The position numbers and the translations under genes are program-made. From Paenibacillus paridis (GTDB lineage: Bacteria > Bacillota > Bacilli > Paenibacillales > Paenibacillaceae), in assembly GCF_006345825.1 (NCBI RefSeq), contig NZ_VCIX01000086.1:93161-157160 (forward strand): a stretch of DNA of 64,000 nucleotides, given 5' to 3'. This document shows, piece after piece, positions 26,262 to 34,474 of the stretch; position 1 is the first letter of the stretch, and every line of letters begins with the position of its first letter. The notes under the pieces are model-generated. The model was not told where the DNA came from, searched no databases, and saw only the letters and a program-made list of their open reading frames with translations.

Positions 26262-27260
26262 TTAAAGCTTCATATTGCTGCTATGCCCCGGCGAAAGCTT
26301 GGCTGTAGGGTCCAGATAGACTTTGGCGTTGTTGATCGCTGTAGGAGCTTCACCGAAGCCGACCGCGATCAGCTTCAGCTTGCCGGGATAGGTCGTAATG
26401 TCGCCCGCGGCAAAAATACCCGGAATATTGGTTTCCATCCGCGTATCCACACAGATCGAGCCGTTTTGAATATCCAACCCCCATTCCGAAATGGGGCCGA
26501 TCGAAGAAATGAAGCCAAAGCTGACAATAAGCTCATCGCATTCTATTTCATGGGGCTGTTCCGATTTCTCATATCTCACCGTTATTTTCTCCAGATGTTT
26601 CTCCCCATGCAGCTCTGTAATCTCCGCCGGAGTCACCACCTTAACCTTGGAATTCATCAGATTTTCCACACTATGCTCATGGGCACGAAATTTGTTTCTG
26701 CGATGAATGAGGGTAACTTCTTTCGCAATAGGCTCCAGCATCAGCGCCCAATCCACCGCCGAATCTCCGCCCCCGTTAATAACGACACGCTTGCCCGCGT
26801 ACACGCTTAAGTCATTGACGAAATAGTTTAGATTGGTTTTCTCAAACCGGCGGGCCTCCGGCAAGTCTAAACGCCGCGGCTCAAATGCGCCTATTCCAGC
26901 GGTAATTACGATAGATTTGCTGTAATGAGTCGTTTTATCCGTGATGATCTCAAAGTGATGCTCTGCTCTCTTGATGACTTGCAGTACCTTCTCCTCAAGG
27001 CAGGTTTCCACGGGGAAATGCCTCATTTGTTCAGTAAGATTATGAACAAGCTGCTGCGCGGTTACTTTAGGAAAACCCGCAACATCATAAATGTACTTTT
27101 CGGGATAAAGGGCAGCCAGCTGTCCGCCAAGCTGCGGCATGCTATCGAGAATTTTGACGCTGGCCTGACGCATGCCCGCATAAAAAGCCGCAAACATACC
27201 GGCAGGCCCGCCGCCGATAATCGTAATATCCATAAAGGGGGTTGATTTCTCTGTTGTCAC
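26262..27260 (-). CDS. Ferredoxin/flavodoxin--NADP(+) reductase, thioredoxin-reductase-like (YumC type)
   Basis: A 332-residue flavoprotein, the usual length of this family. GTG at 27260 is chosen because AAAGGAGAG is seven bases upstream. The FAD-binding motif is [14 protein letters not shown], the NADPH-binding motif is [13 protein letters not shown], and the C-terminal [20 protein letters not shown] closes the FAD site. There is no CxxC redox pair, which separates it from thioredoxin reductases. It passes electrons from NADPH to ferredoxin or flavodoxin in the cytoplasm. A promoter framed by two copies of a 13-base sequence lies upstream. Confidence 0.95.
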   Translation of the reverse strand: MTTEKSTPFMDITIIGGGPAGMFAAFYAGMRQASVKILDSMPQLGGQLAALYPEKYIYDVAGFPKVTAQQLVHNLTEQMRHFPVETCLEEKVLQVIKRAEHHFEIITDKTTHYSKSIVITAGIGAFEPRRLDLPEARRFEKTNLNYFVNDLSVYAGKRVVINGGGDSAVDWALMLEPIAKEVTLIHRRNKFRAHEHSVENLMNSKVKVVTPAEITELHGEKHLEKITVRYEKSEQPHEIECDELIVSFGFISSIGPISEWGLDIQNGSICVDTRMETNIPGIFAAGDITTYPGKLKLIAVGFGEAPTAINNAKVYLDPTAKLSPGHSSNMKL

Positions 27261-27318
27261 TAACGTTCTCTCCTTTAGACGGTGTAGATGCAATGGTTAA
27301 ACCATTAAATAAAGATAT

Positions 27319-27379
27319 TTGTTTATAAAGTAACGATAGAGGTTTCAAACCACTTTGTCAACTTTCTTGTTTATAAAGT
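27319..27379 (-). promoter_or_regulatory. Promoter with two flanking 13-base direct repeats
   Basis: On the minus strand TTGACA (27356-27361) and TATCGT (27333-27338) are 17 bases apart and lie upstream of the reductase gene. The sequence ACTTTATAAACAA occurs twice, just upstream of the -35 (27367-27379) and just downstream of the -10 (27319-27331), 48 bases apart. That layout suggests a paired operator. The binding protein is unknown. Confidence 0.5.
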
Positions 27380-27397
27380 CAGGAGCCATCTGTTCTC

Positions 27398-27442
27398 TAA
27401 AAAGAAAAACAACCAGCTAGCCGACAATGGCTAAATGGTTGT
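27398..27442 (-). terminator. Terminator of the DUF1801 gene
   Basis: Stem ACAACCA ... TGGTTGT with an inner TAGCC / GGCTA pair. On the minus strand it is followed by TTTTTCTTTTT. It lies just below the stop of the DUF1801 gene and upstream of the reductase promoter. Confidence 0.8.
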
Positions 27443-27473
27443 CATAGGTCTTAGTTAATCGCTTGGCATAAGG

Positions 27474-27815
27474 TTATAAACCCTCGGATGCTTGCTTAAG
27501 CAGCGTTCCCAGCCACTCGTAATCCACAGCTTGTCCTTCGCCAATTTTAATCGTTTTTCGCTCTAGCGGTCCTTCGAACGCATCTTCCGGTAAAGTTAAT
27601 TCTGCTGTATTAAAAATCGTAAAACTAACTGCTTTTTTGGAAGGAGAGATGACGGCAGCATATTTTCCATTTTTAAGAAAATGAGGTTTTTTGTATTGAA
27701 TACGTTCCGCAGCATCGGGAATGGCTTGATGAACCATTTGCCGGAGTCCATGGCTGATTTCAACCTGCCATTGTAAGGGGTTGCTCTCAATAAATTCGGT
27801 AACTTCCTGATTCAT
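27474..27815 (-). CDS. DUF1801 (YdhG-like) domain protein
   Basis: A 113-residue cytoplasmic protein. Motifs of the DUF1801/YdeI-like fold are visible: LRQMVHQAIPDAAERIQYKKPHF near the N-terminus, KAVSFTIF in the middle and a C-terminal helix. The ATG at 27815 has a modest AAAGGTG site twelve bases upstream. Function of the family is not known. It is transcribed alone. Confidence 0.8.
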   Translation of the reverse strand: MNQEVTEFIESNPLQWQVEISHGLRQMVHQAIPDAAERIQYKKPHFLKNGKYAAVISPSKKAVSFTIFNTAELTLPEDAFEGPLERKTIKIGEGQAVDYEWLGTLLKQASEGL

Positions 27816-27979
27816 GTGATTACCGCACACCTTTCTCGTTCGGGTTGAGAGCAATTGCTCCCATGGACTGTTTATTATTCTGAATTACTAGCTTCCTTAT
27901 TACATTAGCATAATTTGGATAACAGCTCAATCCAGCGACAATGGATTTATGGCTAGGAGAACAAGCAGCCTATTGAAGC

Positions 27980-28405
27980 TTATTTCGTCTTTATGGCCGA
28001 AATCAGCTTATTTTCTCCTTTAAGCGTACAGGGCTCTTCAATCTCGGTTTGCTTCTGCATCTTGGAATCGATAAAATCGACGATTTCTTGCAGGGATTCG
28101 ATTTGGTTGACGATTTTGCTCCGATGGGTTTGCATCATCGCGAATAGCTCAGGAAAATTCCGGATCTCATCGTCATACGAAAGATTAAGAAACGGCTTCA
28201 TTTCCTCCAGCGACATGCCAGTTTTTTTGAGACAGGCAATGAGCTTCATAGTAGCGATATCATCCGGCCGATAGATACGGTGTTTATTTTCTTTGCGCTC
28301 CGCAGGCGGGAGCAGGCCGATTTTCTCATAATAGCGAATCGTATCTTCTGAAATGCCTGTCTGCTCGGCGGTTTCTTTAATAGTAAGGGCTAGTAGCTCG
28401 CTCAA
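27980..28405 (-). CDS. MerR-family transcriptional regulator
   Basis: A 141-residue regulator. TTG at 28405 is preferred because GGAAGGTG lies six bases upstream; the ATG at 28423 has no site but would add six residues. The N-terminal winged helix is typical (TIKETAEQTGISEDTIRYYEKIGLLPP), followed by KHRIYRPDDIATMKLIACLKKTGMSLEEMK and a dimerisation coiled coil. The C-terminal part has a single cysteine (EEPCTLK), not a metal-binding pair, so a drug-like or small-molecule ligand is more likely than a metal. The gene is divergent from an SDR gene, and both promoters carry the same operator. Confidence 0.93.
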   Translation of the reverse strand: MSELLALTIKETAEQTGISEDTIRYYEKIGLLPPAERKENKHRIYRPDDIATMKLIACLKKTGMSLEEMKPFLNLSYDDEIRNFPELFAMMQTHRSKIVNQIESLQEIVDFIDSKMQKQTEIEEPCTLKGENKLISAIKTK

Positions 28406-28438
28406 CCGTTTCACCTTCCTCATTGTATATGTGACTAT

Positions 28439-28469
28439 AGTATATAACTTGGAGTCAGCTCCAAGTCAA
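28439..28469 (-). promoter_or_regulatory. MerR-type promoter/operator of the regulator gene
   Basis: On the minus strand -35 TTGACT (28464-28469) and -10 TATACT (28439-28444) are separated by 19 bases, the long spacer of MerR-controlled promoters. The spacer contains the palindrome ACTTGGAG / CTCCAAGT (28447-28466). This suggests autoregulation. Confidence 0.85.
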
Positions 28470-28519
28470 TCGATTTTGCACAGGAGGCGAAGAAGTTCTA
28501 AAAATAGTATGAATTGCGC

Positions 28520-28550
28520 TTGACTTGGAGTCGGCTCCAAGTTATAGACT
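28520..28550 (+). promoter_or_regulatory. MerR-type promoter/operator of the SDR gene
   Basis: -35 TTGACT (28520-28525) and -10-like TAGACT (28545-28550), again 19 bases apart, around the same palindrome ACTTGGAG / CTCCAAGT (28523-28542). The match with the divergent promoter identifies this SDR gene as a target of the MerR regulator. Confidence 0.85.
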
Positions 28551-28605
28551 GAGCACATTATCGAGAAGCAAAACGAAGCTGAACATATCGAGGGAGGAAA
28601 TGATA

Positions 28606-29472
28606 ATGAAAAACAAACATACAAAAGGAACGGCGCTTATAACGGGAGCCAGCAACGGAATCGGACTGGAGCTGACGCGCAAAATGTTGGGCGAAGGCTG
28701 GCAGGTTGCGGCACTAATACGTTCAGGCTTCCCGGAAGGTGACCCGTTGATTCGTGAGGCGCTAGACCGCAAGCAGCTTAGGGTTTATGAGGCCGATTTG
28801 TCCGATTTTGATCAATTAAAGCGAGCTTTATCCGAGATCAAGGCCAAGGAAGCGAAGCTCGATTTGCTGTTTAATAATGCAGGCGGGAGTATGGCAGAGC
28901 CAACATTCTCGAAGCAGGGGCGCGAGCTGCATTTTGAGCTGCAAACGGTAGTTCCCTATATGATTTTAATGGAGCTGAAGGAGCTGCTAGGCAAAGGGAA
29001 TTTGAAAACGATAATAAATACCTCTTCTTATGCGTTCAAGCACCGGAAGGCGTTCGATCCTGACTCATTAGAGAAGCCCGCGGATTTTACAAAGCTATTC
29101 GGGCCCTACGCGGCTTCGAAGCTGGCTTTATCGCTATGGACGCAGGAAATCGCCCCCCAGCTAGCACGGGAAGGGTTTGAAATCTGGAGTGTCGACCCAG
29201 GTGGGAATAATACGATACGGAAAGGAAAAAAATCAGGCATTCCCTTCTATTTGAAGCCAATCATCAAGCTGTTTTTTCCGCATCCAAGCAAAGGGGCTTC
29301 TCTCCTGTATGAAGCAGCCTTCGGGGATCATCAGGCGAAGCCGGGCAAATTTTTTGTAAGCGGCAGGGTGACGGAGCTGAAATTTCAAGAGCATGGGCGC
29401 AAAGTGCTGGAGAAAGTAAGCTCGATCTACAAGCAGGCGTTTGCGGAAGATACCGGCAGGAGGATTCAGTAG
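28606..29472 (+). CDS. Short-chain dehydrogenase/reductase (SDR)
   Basis: A 288-residue NAD(P)-dependent oxidoreductase. ATG at 28606 follows GGGAGG by eight bases. The Rossmann motif is TGASNGIG, the NNAG motif is present, the catalytic serine is in INTSSYAF and the active-site pair is YAASK. Basic residues after the second strand suggest NADP(H). It is controlled by the divergent MerR-type regulator, so it is probably induced by a small electrophile or other toxic compound. The substrate is not known. Confidence 0.92.
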   Translation: MKNKHTKGTALITGASNGIGLELTRKMLGEGWQVAALIRSGFPEGDPLIREALDRKQLRVYEADLSDFDQLKRALSEIKAKEAKLDLLFNNAGGSMAEPTFSKQGRELHFELQTVVPYMILMELKELLGKGNLKTIINTSSYAFKHRKAFDPDSLEKPADFTKLFGPYAASKLALSLWTQEIAPQLAREGFEIWSVDPGGNNTIRKGKKSGIPFYLKPIIKLFFPHPSKGASLLYEAAFGDHQAKPGKFFVSGRVTELKFQEHGRKVLEKVSSIYKQAFAEDTGRRIQ

Positions 29473-29563
29473 CGCAAGATATCAACATTTTCACGCAGGA
29501 ATTCAACACATTTATTGCCTTTGCCAAGCTATAATCAAGAAAAAAACGGTGGAGGCTACAATG

Positions 29564-30670
29564 ATGAGCAGCGCATATTGGAATGAAATCATGGAACGGC
29601 TGGATGAAAAAGTAACGCGAACGATTTCGCAAATGGGCGATAAATGTCCGCATTTTGCTGGCGAGGATGGCAAGTTTGACGATATTGGCTCCGACTGGTG
29701 GACGACCGGCTTCTGGCCAGGCATGCTCTGGATTATGCACGATATGACGGGCAAAGAGCATTATAAGAACGCGGCGTGGCGCTGGGATGAGGAGCTGGAG
29801 CAATGGTTCATTAAGCCAACGGAAGAGATGCATCATGACGTAGGCTTTCAGTTTCTCTCCACAGCGGTCATTAAGCACATGATCACAGGAGATAAGGACG
29901 CATTCCGCCGGGGCATTGAGGCGGCTAACTTCCTAGCTGCCCGATACAATCCGGCAGGCAGATTCATTCGCGCATGGAATGGAGAGAGGTATGGCTGGGC
30001 CATTATTGACTGCATGCTGAACATATCGCTGCTCTTCTGGGCGAGCAAGGCGACTGGCGATCCGCGTTATAAGCACATCGCTATTGCACATGCGGAAACG
30101 ACGATGGAGCATGGGATCCGTGAGGATGGCTCGACCAAGCATATTTTATCGTTTGATGCAGAGACAGGTACCTATATCGAGAACTTCGGCGGGCAAGGGC
30201 TGTCCGCGGAATCATCGTGGAGCCGAGGCACAGCGTGGGGGCTATACGGCTTCATCAATGCTTATCGCAACACTGGCGATGCTCGTTTTTTGAATACGGC
30301 GAAGCGAATTGCTCATTATTTTATCGCAGCTTCTCCTGAGGATTATGTACCGTATTCCGATTTTCGTTTTGAGTCGCTGGAAGGCCGTTACCGAGACAGC
30401 TCGGCAGCCGCAATTGCCGCATCAGGATTGCTAGAAATCGCTGAGGTCGTACCCGCAGGGGAGAAAGGCCTTTATGCTGGCGCTGCGGAACGCATTCTTC
30501 GCTCGCTTACGGAAAATTACGCAACGTGGGATTATCCTGACCATGAGGCGCTTCTGCTTCACGGGTCTAGCAGCGTATCCGCAGAAGCGGAAGGCTCGCT
30601 AATCTATGGCGATTATTATTACATCGAGGCGATCGCCAAGCTGAATGGCTGGAAGCATCGCATCTACTAA
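29564..30670 (+). CDS. Glycoside hydrolase family 88/105 unsaturated uronyl hydrolase
   Basis: A 368-residue (alpha/alpha)6-barrel enzyme without signal peptide. ATG at 29564 (or 29561) follows GGTGGAGG. HHDVGF (Asp92) and WAIIDCMLN (Asp149) correspond to the two catalytic aspartates of unsaturated glucuronyl hydrolase (Asp88 and Asp149 in the Bacillus enzyme), and the hallmark WWTTGFWPG is present. Such enzymes hydrolyse unsaturated uronic acid residues left by polysaccharide lyases by hydrating the double bond. It is a single-gene unit with its own terminator, downstream of the SDR gene. Confidence 0.92.
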   Translation: MSSAYWNEIMERLDEKVTRTISQMGDKCPHFAGEDGKFDDIGSDWWTTGFWPGMLWIMHDMTGKEHYKNAAWRWDEELEQWFIKPTEEMHHDVGFQFLSTAVIKHMITGDKDAFRRGIEAANFLAARYNPAGRFIRAWNGERYGWAIIDCMLNISLLFWASKATGDPRYKHIAIAHAETTMEHGIREDGSTKHILSFDAETGTYIENFGGQGLSAESSWSRGTAWGLYGFINAYRNTGDARFLNTAKRIAHYFIAASPEDYVPYSDFRFESLEGRYRDSSAAAIAASGLLEIAEVVPAGEKGLYAGAAERILRSLTENYATWDYPDHEALLLHGSSSVSAEAEGSLIYGDYYYIEAIAKLNGWKHRIY

Positions 30671-30675
30671 ACAGC

Positions 30676-30717
30676 AAGCAGCCTTCCCTGCTAGTAAGGG
30701 AAGGCTGCTTTTTTTAT
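30676..30717 (+). terminator. Intrinsic terminator
   Basis: Fourteen-base stem AAGCAGCCTTCCCT / AGGGAAGGCTGCTT with a GCTAGTA loop and a run of T. It ends the GH88 transcript. Confidence 0.95.
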
Positions 30718-30746
30718 CATGGAACAGAACCAAACAACGGCTTTAA

Positions 30747-30768
30747 ATAACGAATTCTTATTCGTTAT
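30747..30768. promoter_or_regulatory. Perfect inverted repeat upstream of the DNA-glycosylase operon
   Basis: ATAACGAAT and its exact complement ATTCGTTAT flank TCTT. It lies about 85 bases before the glycosylase start with no T tract behind it, so an operator is more likely than a terminator. A TATAGT (30817-30822) downstream may be the -10 element. Confidence 0.45.
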
Positions 30769-30852
30769 CTTGCTGTCCTATTCCGGCTTAAGCACAAACG
30801 TGCGTCGGATAAGGTATAGTTAGCTTAATGAGTTGGATCGGAGGCAGGACAA

Positions 30853-31470
30853 ATGGGAGGCGTGAAAACAAAGTTTTTTAATTATGGGCAGGAGGAAATC
30901 GATACTCTCAAAAGCATGGATAAAGAGCTGGGGACAGCGATGGAGCGGCTGGGCAAGGTGGAACGCTTGATCATTCCTGATTTGTTCACCGCTCTTATGC
31001 ATGCCATGGTTAGCCAGCTTATTTCGGCGAAGGCCGCACATACCATTTGGCAGAGAATGTTGGACAAGCTGGGCGAAATATCGCCGCAAAACATAGCCGG
31101 ACAGACTGTTGAAACGATACAGTCCTGCGGCGTGACAATGAAAAAAGCCAGCAGTATGCTTGCCATAGCAGAGAAAATCGCGCAAGGCGAATTCCGGCTG
31201 GATGAGCTTCATCAACTGCCCGATAAGGAGGCCATCCGACAGTTGGTGAGCTTGAAGGGCGTCGGCGAATGGACAGCCGAAATGCTGCTCATTCACGGGA
31301 TGGAGCGCCACGATGTCGTAAGCTGGGGCGATATTGCCATTCGGCGCGGCATGATCAAGCTATATGGGCTTCCTGCTCTTACAAAGGAGCAGTTCGAAGA
31401 GTACCGAAAGCGATATTCGCCGCTCGGCTCGATCGCATCTATTTATTTATGGCAAATTTCATTTGAATAG
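30853..31470 (+). CDS. DNA-3-methyladenine glycosylase II (AlkA-like, HhH-GPD)
   Basis: A 205-residue base-excision repair enzyme. The helix-hairpin-helix is LKGVGEWTAEMLLIH and the catalytic aspartate is Asp160 in VVSWGD, followed by IAIRRGM, as in AlkA-type enzymes. It lacks an iron-sulfur cluster motif. It removes alkylated purines such as 3-methyladenine from DNA. RBS CGGAGG. The next gene, 16 bases on, is an AlkD-like repair protein, so the two form a small alkylation-repair operon. Confidence 0.92.
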   Translation: MGGVKTKFFNYGQEEIDTLKSMDKELGTAMERLGKVERLIIPDLFTALMHAMVSQLISAKAAHTIWQRMLDKLGEISPQNIAGQTVETIQSCGVTMKKASSMLAIAEKIAQGEFRLDELHQLPDKEAIRQLVSLKGVGEWTAEMLLIHGMERHDVVSWGDIAIRRGMIKLYGLPALTKEQFEEYRKRYSPLGSIASIYLWQISFE

Positions 31471-31486
31471 CGGAAGGGGAACCTTA

Positions 31487-32185
31487 ATGGAACAAAGCAT
31501 AAAAGAGCAATTGCTTGGCTTGGCCGAACCGGATTTTCAGAAATTTACCGCGGCACTCATCCCGAATATTGATAATGTGCTCGGGGTGCGGCTGCCGCTG
31601 CTTCGGAAGCTGGCTAAGGCCATTGCGCAGGGGGATTGGCGAACCTATCTGGCCCATGCGGAAAGCGATTATTTTGAAGAGGTCATGCTGCAGGGCATGG
31701 TGATCGGCACAGTGAAAGCGGAGATCGAAGAAATGCTGCGTTATGTGGCGGCGTTTGTTCCGAAAATAAACAATTGGTCGGTATGCGACAGCTTTTGCAT
31801 TGGCCTGAAATTCACGAACAATCATAAGGAAGCCGTATGGGACTTCTTGCAGCCTTATTTAGTTTCTGAACTTGAATATGAAATACGGTTCGGAGTCGTC
31901 ATGCTGCTCGACTTTTATATTGAAGAGCCCTATATCGAACGGCTGCTTTCACTGCTAGACCAAACGAAACGCGAGACTTATTACGTTCAAATGGCGGTAG
32001 CATGGGCCATATCGATCTGTTACATTAAGCTGCCGGGGCCGACGCTTGCCTATTTGGAGAATAACTCGCTGGATGATTTTACGTACAACAAAGCCCTTCA
32101 AAAAATAACGGAGTCCTACCGAGTAGATCAAACGTCTAAACAAATCATCCGAGGCATGAAGCGGAAGACCAAAGGAAAACGATAA
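31487..32185 (+). CDS. DNA alkylation repair protein (AlkD-like, HEAT repeat)
   Basis: A 232-residue all-helical protein of the DNA alkylation repair (PF08713) family. It begins LGLAEPDFQKFTAALIPN, continues with the family signature GVRLPLLRKLAK and YFEEVMLQG, and has the INNWSVCD segment expected for the active-site region. AlkD excises bulky or cationic alkylated bases without flipping them. ATG at 31487 follows GGAAGGGG. It is co-transcribed with the AlkA-like glycosylase and ends at a shared bidirectional terminator. Confidence 0.9.
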   Translation: MEQSIKEQLLGLAEPDFQKFTAALIPNIDNVLGVRLPLLRKLAKAIAQGDWRTYLAHAESDYFEEVMLQGMVIGTVKAEIEEMLRYVAAFVPKINNWSVCDSFCIGLKFTNNHKEAVWDFLQPYLVSELEYEIRFGVVMLLDFYIEEPYIERLLSLLDQTKRETYYVQMAVAWAISICYIKLPGPTLAYLENNSLDDFTYNKALQKITESYRVDQTSKQIIRGMKRKTKGKR

Positions 32186-32230
32186 GTTTGCGGCTAGGTT
32201 GATTGGTCTTATAGAGGTTTTAAGGCATGA

Positions 32231-32274
32231 AAAAACAGGCTGTCCTTATTTTAATTAGGACTGCCTGTTTTTTT
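32231..32274. terminator. Bidirectional terminator
   Basis: Stem AACAGGC + GTCCT / AGGAC + GCCTGTT around an AT-rich loop, with A and T runs on the two sides. It lies between the alkylation-repair operon and the convergent SRPBCC gene. Confidence 0.9.
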
Positions 32275-32278
32275 GCGA

Positions 32279-32959
32279 TTATAGAAGATGCTGCGTTAGC
32301 TGGCGAATAAGCTGCAGTCCGATAGGCGTCAAGGCAACGGAATCATGTTCGAAGTATCCCAAATAGCGAAGACTGGCGAGTGCCTGTTCATTCTCCTTTT
32401 TAAAATGGTCCTCTACAGCGCTCTTCAGCTCAGCATCATCCATGACAGCAACTTTTTGGGCGCCAATGTGTTGGATGAGCGGGTAGAGGGCGAGAATATC
32501 CTTTAACCCGCCAAACATTAAGCTCCAGCCGTGCTCAGATCCGCTCCGATATTCTTCGAGTGCTTTCGCGATATCAGCCTCTGTCCACCCTTCTTCATGA
32601 GGCACGACGATCGTTTGCGTAAAGGTCATTTCGCAGCCATGCTCCTGCGGCGCAATATCTACCGTTAGACGGTCGATCGATTCGCTAAACTGCGGCATCT
32701 GAAAGGTGAAGACGATCCGGTTAGGGCGACTCAGCTCCACATATTCGCCGACAGCTTTGTAGTCCTTGCCTTGCCGATGATCGGCAATCGTCCAATGACC
32801 GCCAACGCGGGCGTCATTTTCGGCTAACGTATTGGTGGATTCCGTGGTCATGAGCCATTTCTTCATCATCTCCGGACGAGTCCAAGCATCGAAGAGCAGC
32901 TCGGCGGATACGGCAAAATGACGCTTCATTTCTAAAGTTGTTCGGGATTCGTTAGCCAT
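32279..32959 (-). CDS. SRPBCC/AHSA1 domain protein
   Basis: A 226-residue protein. Residues 1-145 form an AHSA1-type START-like domain (FAVSAELLFDAWTRPEMMKKW and the central VGGHWTIAD). The last 60 residues (from about 160) are a helical extension that resembles a winged-helix end (YLGYFEHDSVALTPIGLQLI). ATG at 32959 is six bases after AAAGGATG. The family includes small-ligand binding proteins; its role is unknown. It is not related in position to the frameshifted AHSA1 gene at 43 kb. Confidence 0.82.
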   Translation of the reverse strand: MANESRTTLEMKRHFAVSAELLFDAWTRPEMMKKWLMTTESTNTLAENDARVGGHWTIADHRQGKDYKAVGEYVELSRPNRIVFTFQMPQFSESIDRLTVDIAPQEHGCEMTFTQTIVVPHEEGWTEADIAKALEEYRSGSEHGWSLMFGGLKDILALYPLIQHIGAQKVAVMDDAELKSAVEDHFKKENEQALASLRYLGYFEHDSVALTPIGLQLIRQLTQHLL

Positions 32960-33066
32960 GCGTGACATCCTTTCATTTTCTTATTTTGAAAATCGCGCTT
33001 AGCTTCAGTGCTGTTAGTATCTTCAGGTTGGCAAGCCTATAATTCCATATACGGTGGCAAATGGCA

Positions 33067-33885
33067 TTAAGGCTCAAAGCCTTGCTGGCTAATATAGATT
33101 TGTTCCTCGGGGAATACCTGCTTCAACCGTTCATACACTTTTTGGTAAGCCGAGGGGTGATACCACTCTTCCAGACCCAACTGCTCATAAAGCGATTGAA
33201 TCGCCATCTGACGGGTTCGCTTGCCGCCGCTTCCATCGCCCATAAAATAGTCATCCAGGCAGACGCGGTCGACGAGCGGGCGCAACAATTCGGAAAACCG
33301 TTCGCTGCTCGGCAGCATTGGGGCAATGGCAGCTTGCGTTGGAATGCCAGCTTCGGCAAGCAGCTCGAGTGTCTTTAGCCTAGCGCTGATCGGCGGGGCG
33401 TGTGGCGAAAAATGCTTGCGAATATCCTCGCGGTCGGTCTCCACCGTCATGCTTACCCGCACTTTATCGCCTAGTCGCTGAAACAGATCGATATCTCTTC
33501 GGACAAGCGGGCTTCGCGTTTGCATCAATAAAAATTCGGGCGGATCATCCGCCATCACCTCAAGCAAAGAACGGGTGATTTGCTCCTTGTGTTCAATGGG
33601 CTGATACGGATCGGTGCTGGAAGACATAAAGATCGTGACTGGCCCTTTGGCTTTGGCCTTTTTTAGTTCCTTTTGCAAAATGGCGGCAGCGTCCTTTTTG
33701 ATATCGACCCACGTCCCCCATTCCGCACCTCTAAACGTCGAAACCGGCATTTTCCGAACGTAGCAATAGGAGCAGGCAAACGAGCAGCCCGTATAGGGAT
33801 TAAGCGAGTGGCTGTAACCGGACAGAAATCCGGTTCCTTTATTCAGAAGCGTCTTTGGCTGTTTGGTTAAGTAGTCTATGCGCAT
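33067..33885 (-). CDS. SPL-family radical SAM protein
   Basis: A 272-residue radical SAM enzyme with the cluster motif C34-x3-C38-x2-C41 in NPYTGCSFACSYCYV, which is the spore-photoproduct-lyase-like (Rv2578c) subclass. The later segments MSSSTDPYQPIE and VSMTVETDRE are shared by that subclass. Function of most members is not known; SPL itself repairs spore DNA lesions. The ATG has no good ribosome binding site. A strong GGAGGTGA instead serves a 16-codon leader ORF that overlaps its start, so translation is probably coupled. Confidence 0.88.
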   Translation of the reverse strand: MRIDYLTKQPKTLLNKGTGFLSGYSHSLNPYTGCSFACSYCYVRKMPVSTFRGAEWGTWVDIKKDAAAILQKELKKAKAKGPVTIFMSSSTDPYQPIEHKEQITRSLLEVMADDPPEFLLMQTRSPLVRRDIDLFQRLGDKVRVSMTVETDREDIRKHFSPHAPPISARLKTLELLAEAGIPTQAAIAPMLPSSERFSELLRPLVDRVCLDDYFMGDGSGGKRTRQMAIQSLYEQLGLEEWYHPSAYQKVYERLKQVFPEEQIYISQQGFEP

Positions 33886-33926
33886 AAAAAAACCTGTTCA
33901 GGGGTTAAGGTTCGAATGACTGACAT
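33876..33926 (-). CDS. 16-residue leader ORF overlapping the radical SAM gene
   Basis: A perfect GGAGGTGA at 33931-33938 precedes an ATG by four bases and opens the ORF MSVIRTLTPEQVFLCA. Its stop lies ten bases inside the radical SAM gene. A run of seven T sits right before the radical SAM ATG, and a shift within it would fuse the two frames. It may be a coupling leader, or the true N-terminus if a base is missing in the T run. Confidence 0.5.
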   Translation of the reverse strand: MSVIRTLTPEQVFLCA

Positions 33927-34047
33927 AGGGTCACCTCCATAACCAGTATACCCTCAATGTGAACGTATGTACCCTTTTTTTGAGTGTAAGAGCAAGATAA
34001 CGAAACATGAGACAGCTAAGCGGAAAAATGAAACTATAGTGATGAAA

Positions 34048-34320
34048 CAGCAGGAATTCATCCTGTTAAAGTACTGCTATTCGCTTCGCGGTTGATATAG
34101 CAGGAATTTTTCCTGTTAAAATAGCGCTACACGCTTCGTAGGTGAAATAGCAGGAATTTATCCCGTTAATCTAACTGTTTCAGCGAATTTCGGCTGTTTT
34201 CGTGAAATTAAAGGTAACAAATCCTGTTAATTCACTGAATTAGCTCAAATCCCTTGAATTAAAGGGAGAAAATCCCGTTAAATTTCTAAATAGGCTGAAA
34301 TCCATTCATTGGAGGAGAAA
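34048..34320 (+). repeat. Hairpin repeat cluster, CAGGA/TCCTG and GGGA/TCCC forms
   Basis: Five or six hairpins fill the space between the radical SAM gene and the third sensor kinase (33.93-34.47 kb). The first three (from 34049, 34099 and 34149) repeat exactly every 50 bases: CAGGA-ATTCA-TCCTG, CAGGAA-TTT-TTCCTG and CAGGAATTTATCCCG. Then come a weaker AGGTAACAAATCCTGTTAA (34212-34230) and AAAGGGAGAAAATCCCGTT (34261-34279). Joints such as CTAACTGTTT and AATTTCGG match the 5.7-kb cluster. No ORF is seen. The unrepeated 34.33-34.46 kb part should hold the kinase promoter. Confidence 0.75.
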
Positions 34321-34474
34321 ATGACCTATAGAACAAACGGAGGCGGGCATATCAGCTGAATATTCCATACTACTTCCGAAATGTAAAGGATAGGATTCCA
34401 ATCGATGCTCATTATACGATAAACTTCTATAAATAGTAGGATGTCACTTTATTTAACGACAGGAGGAAACACCC

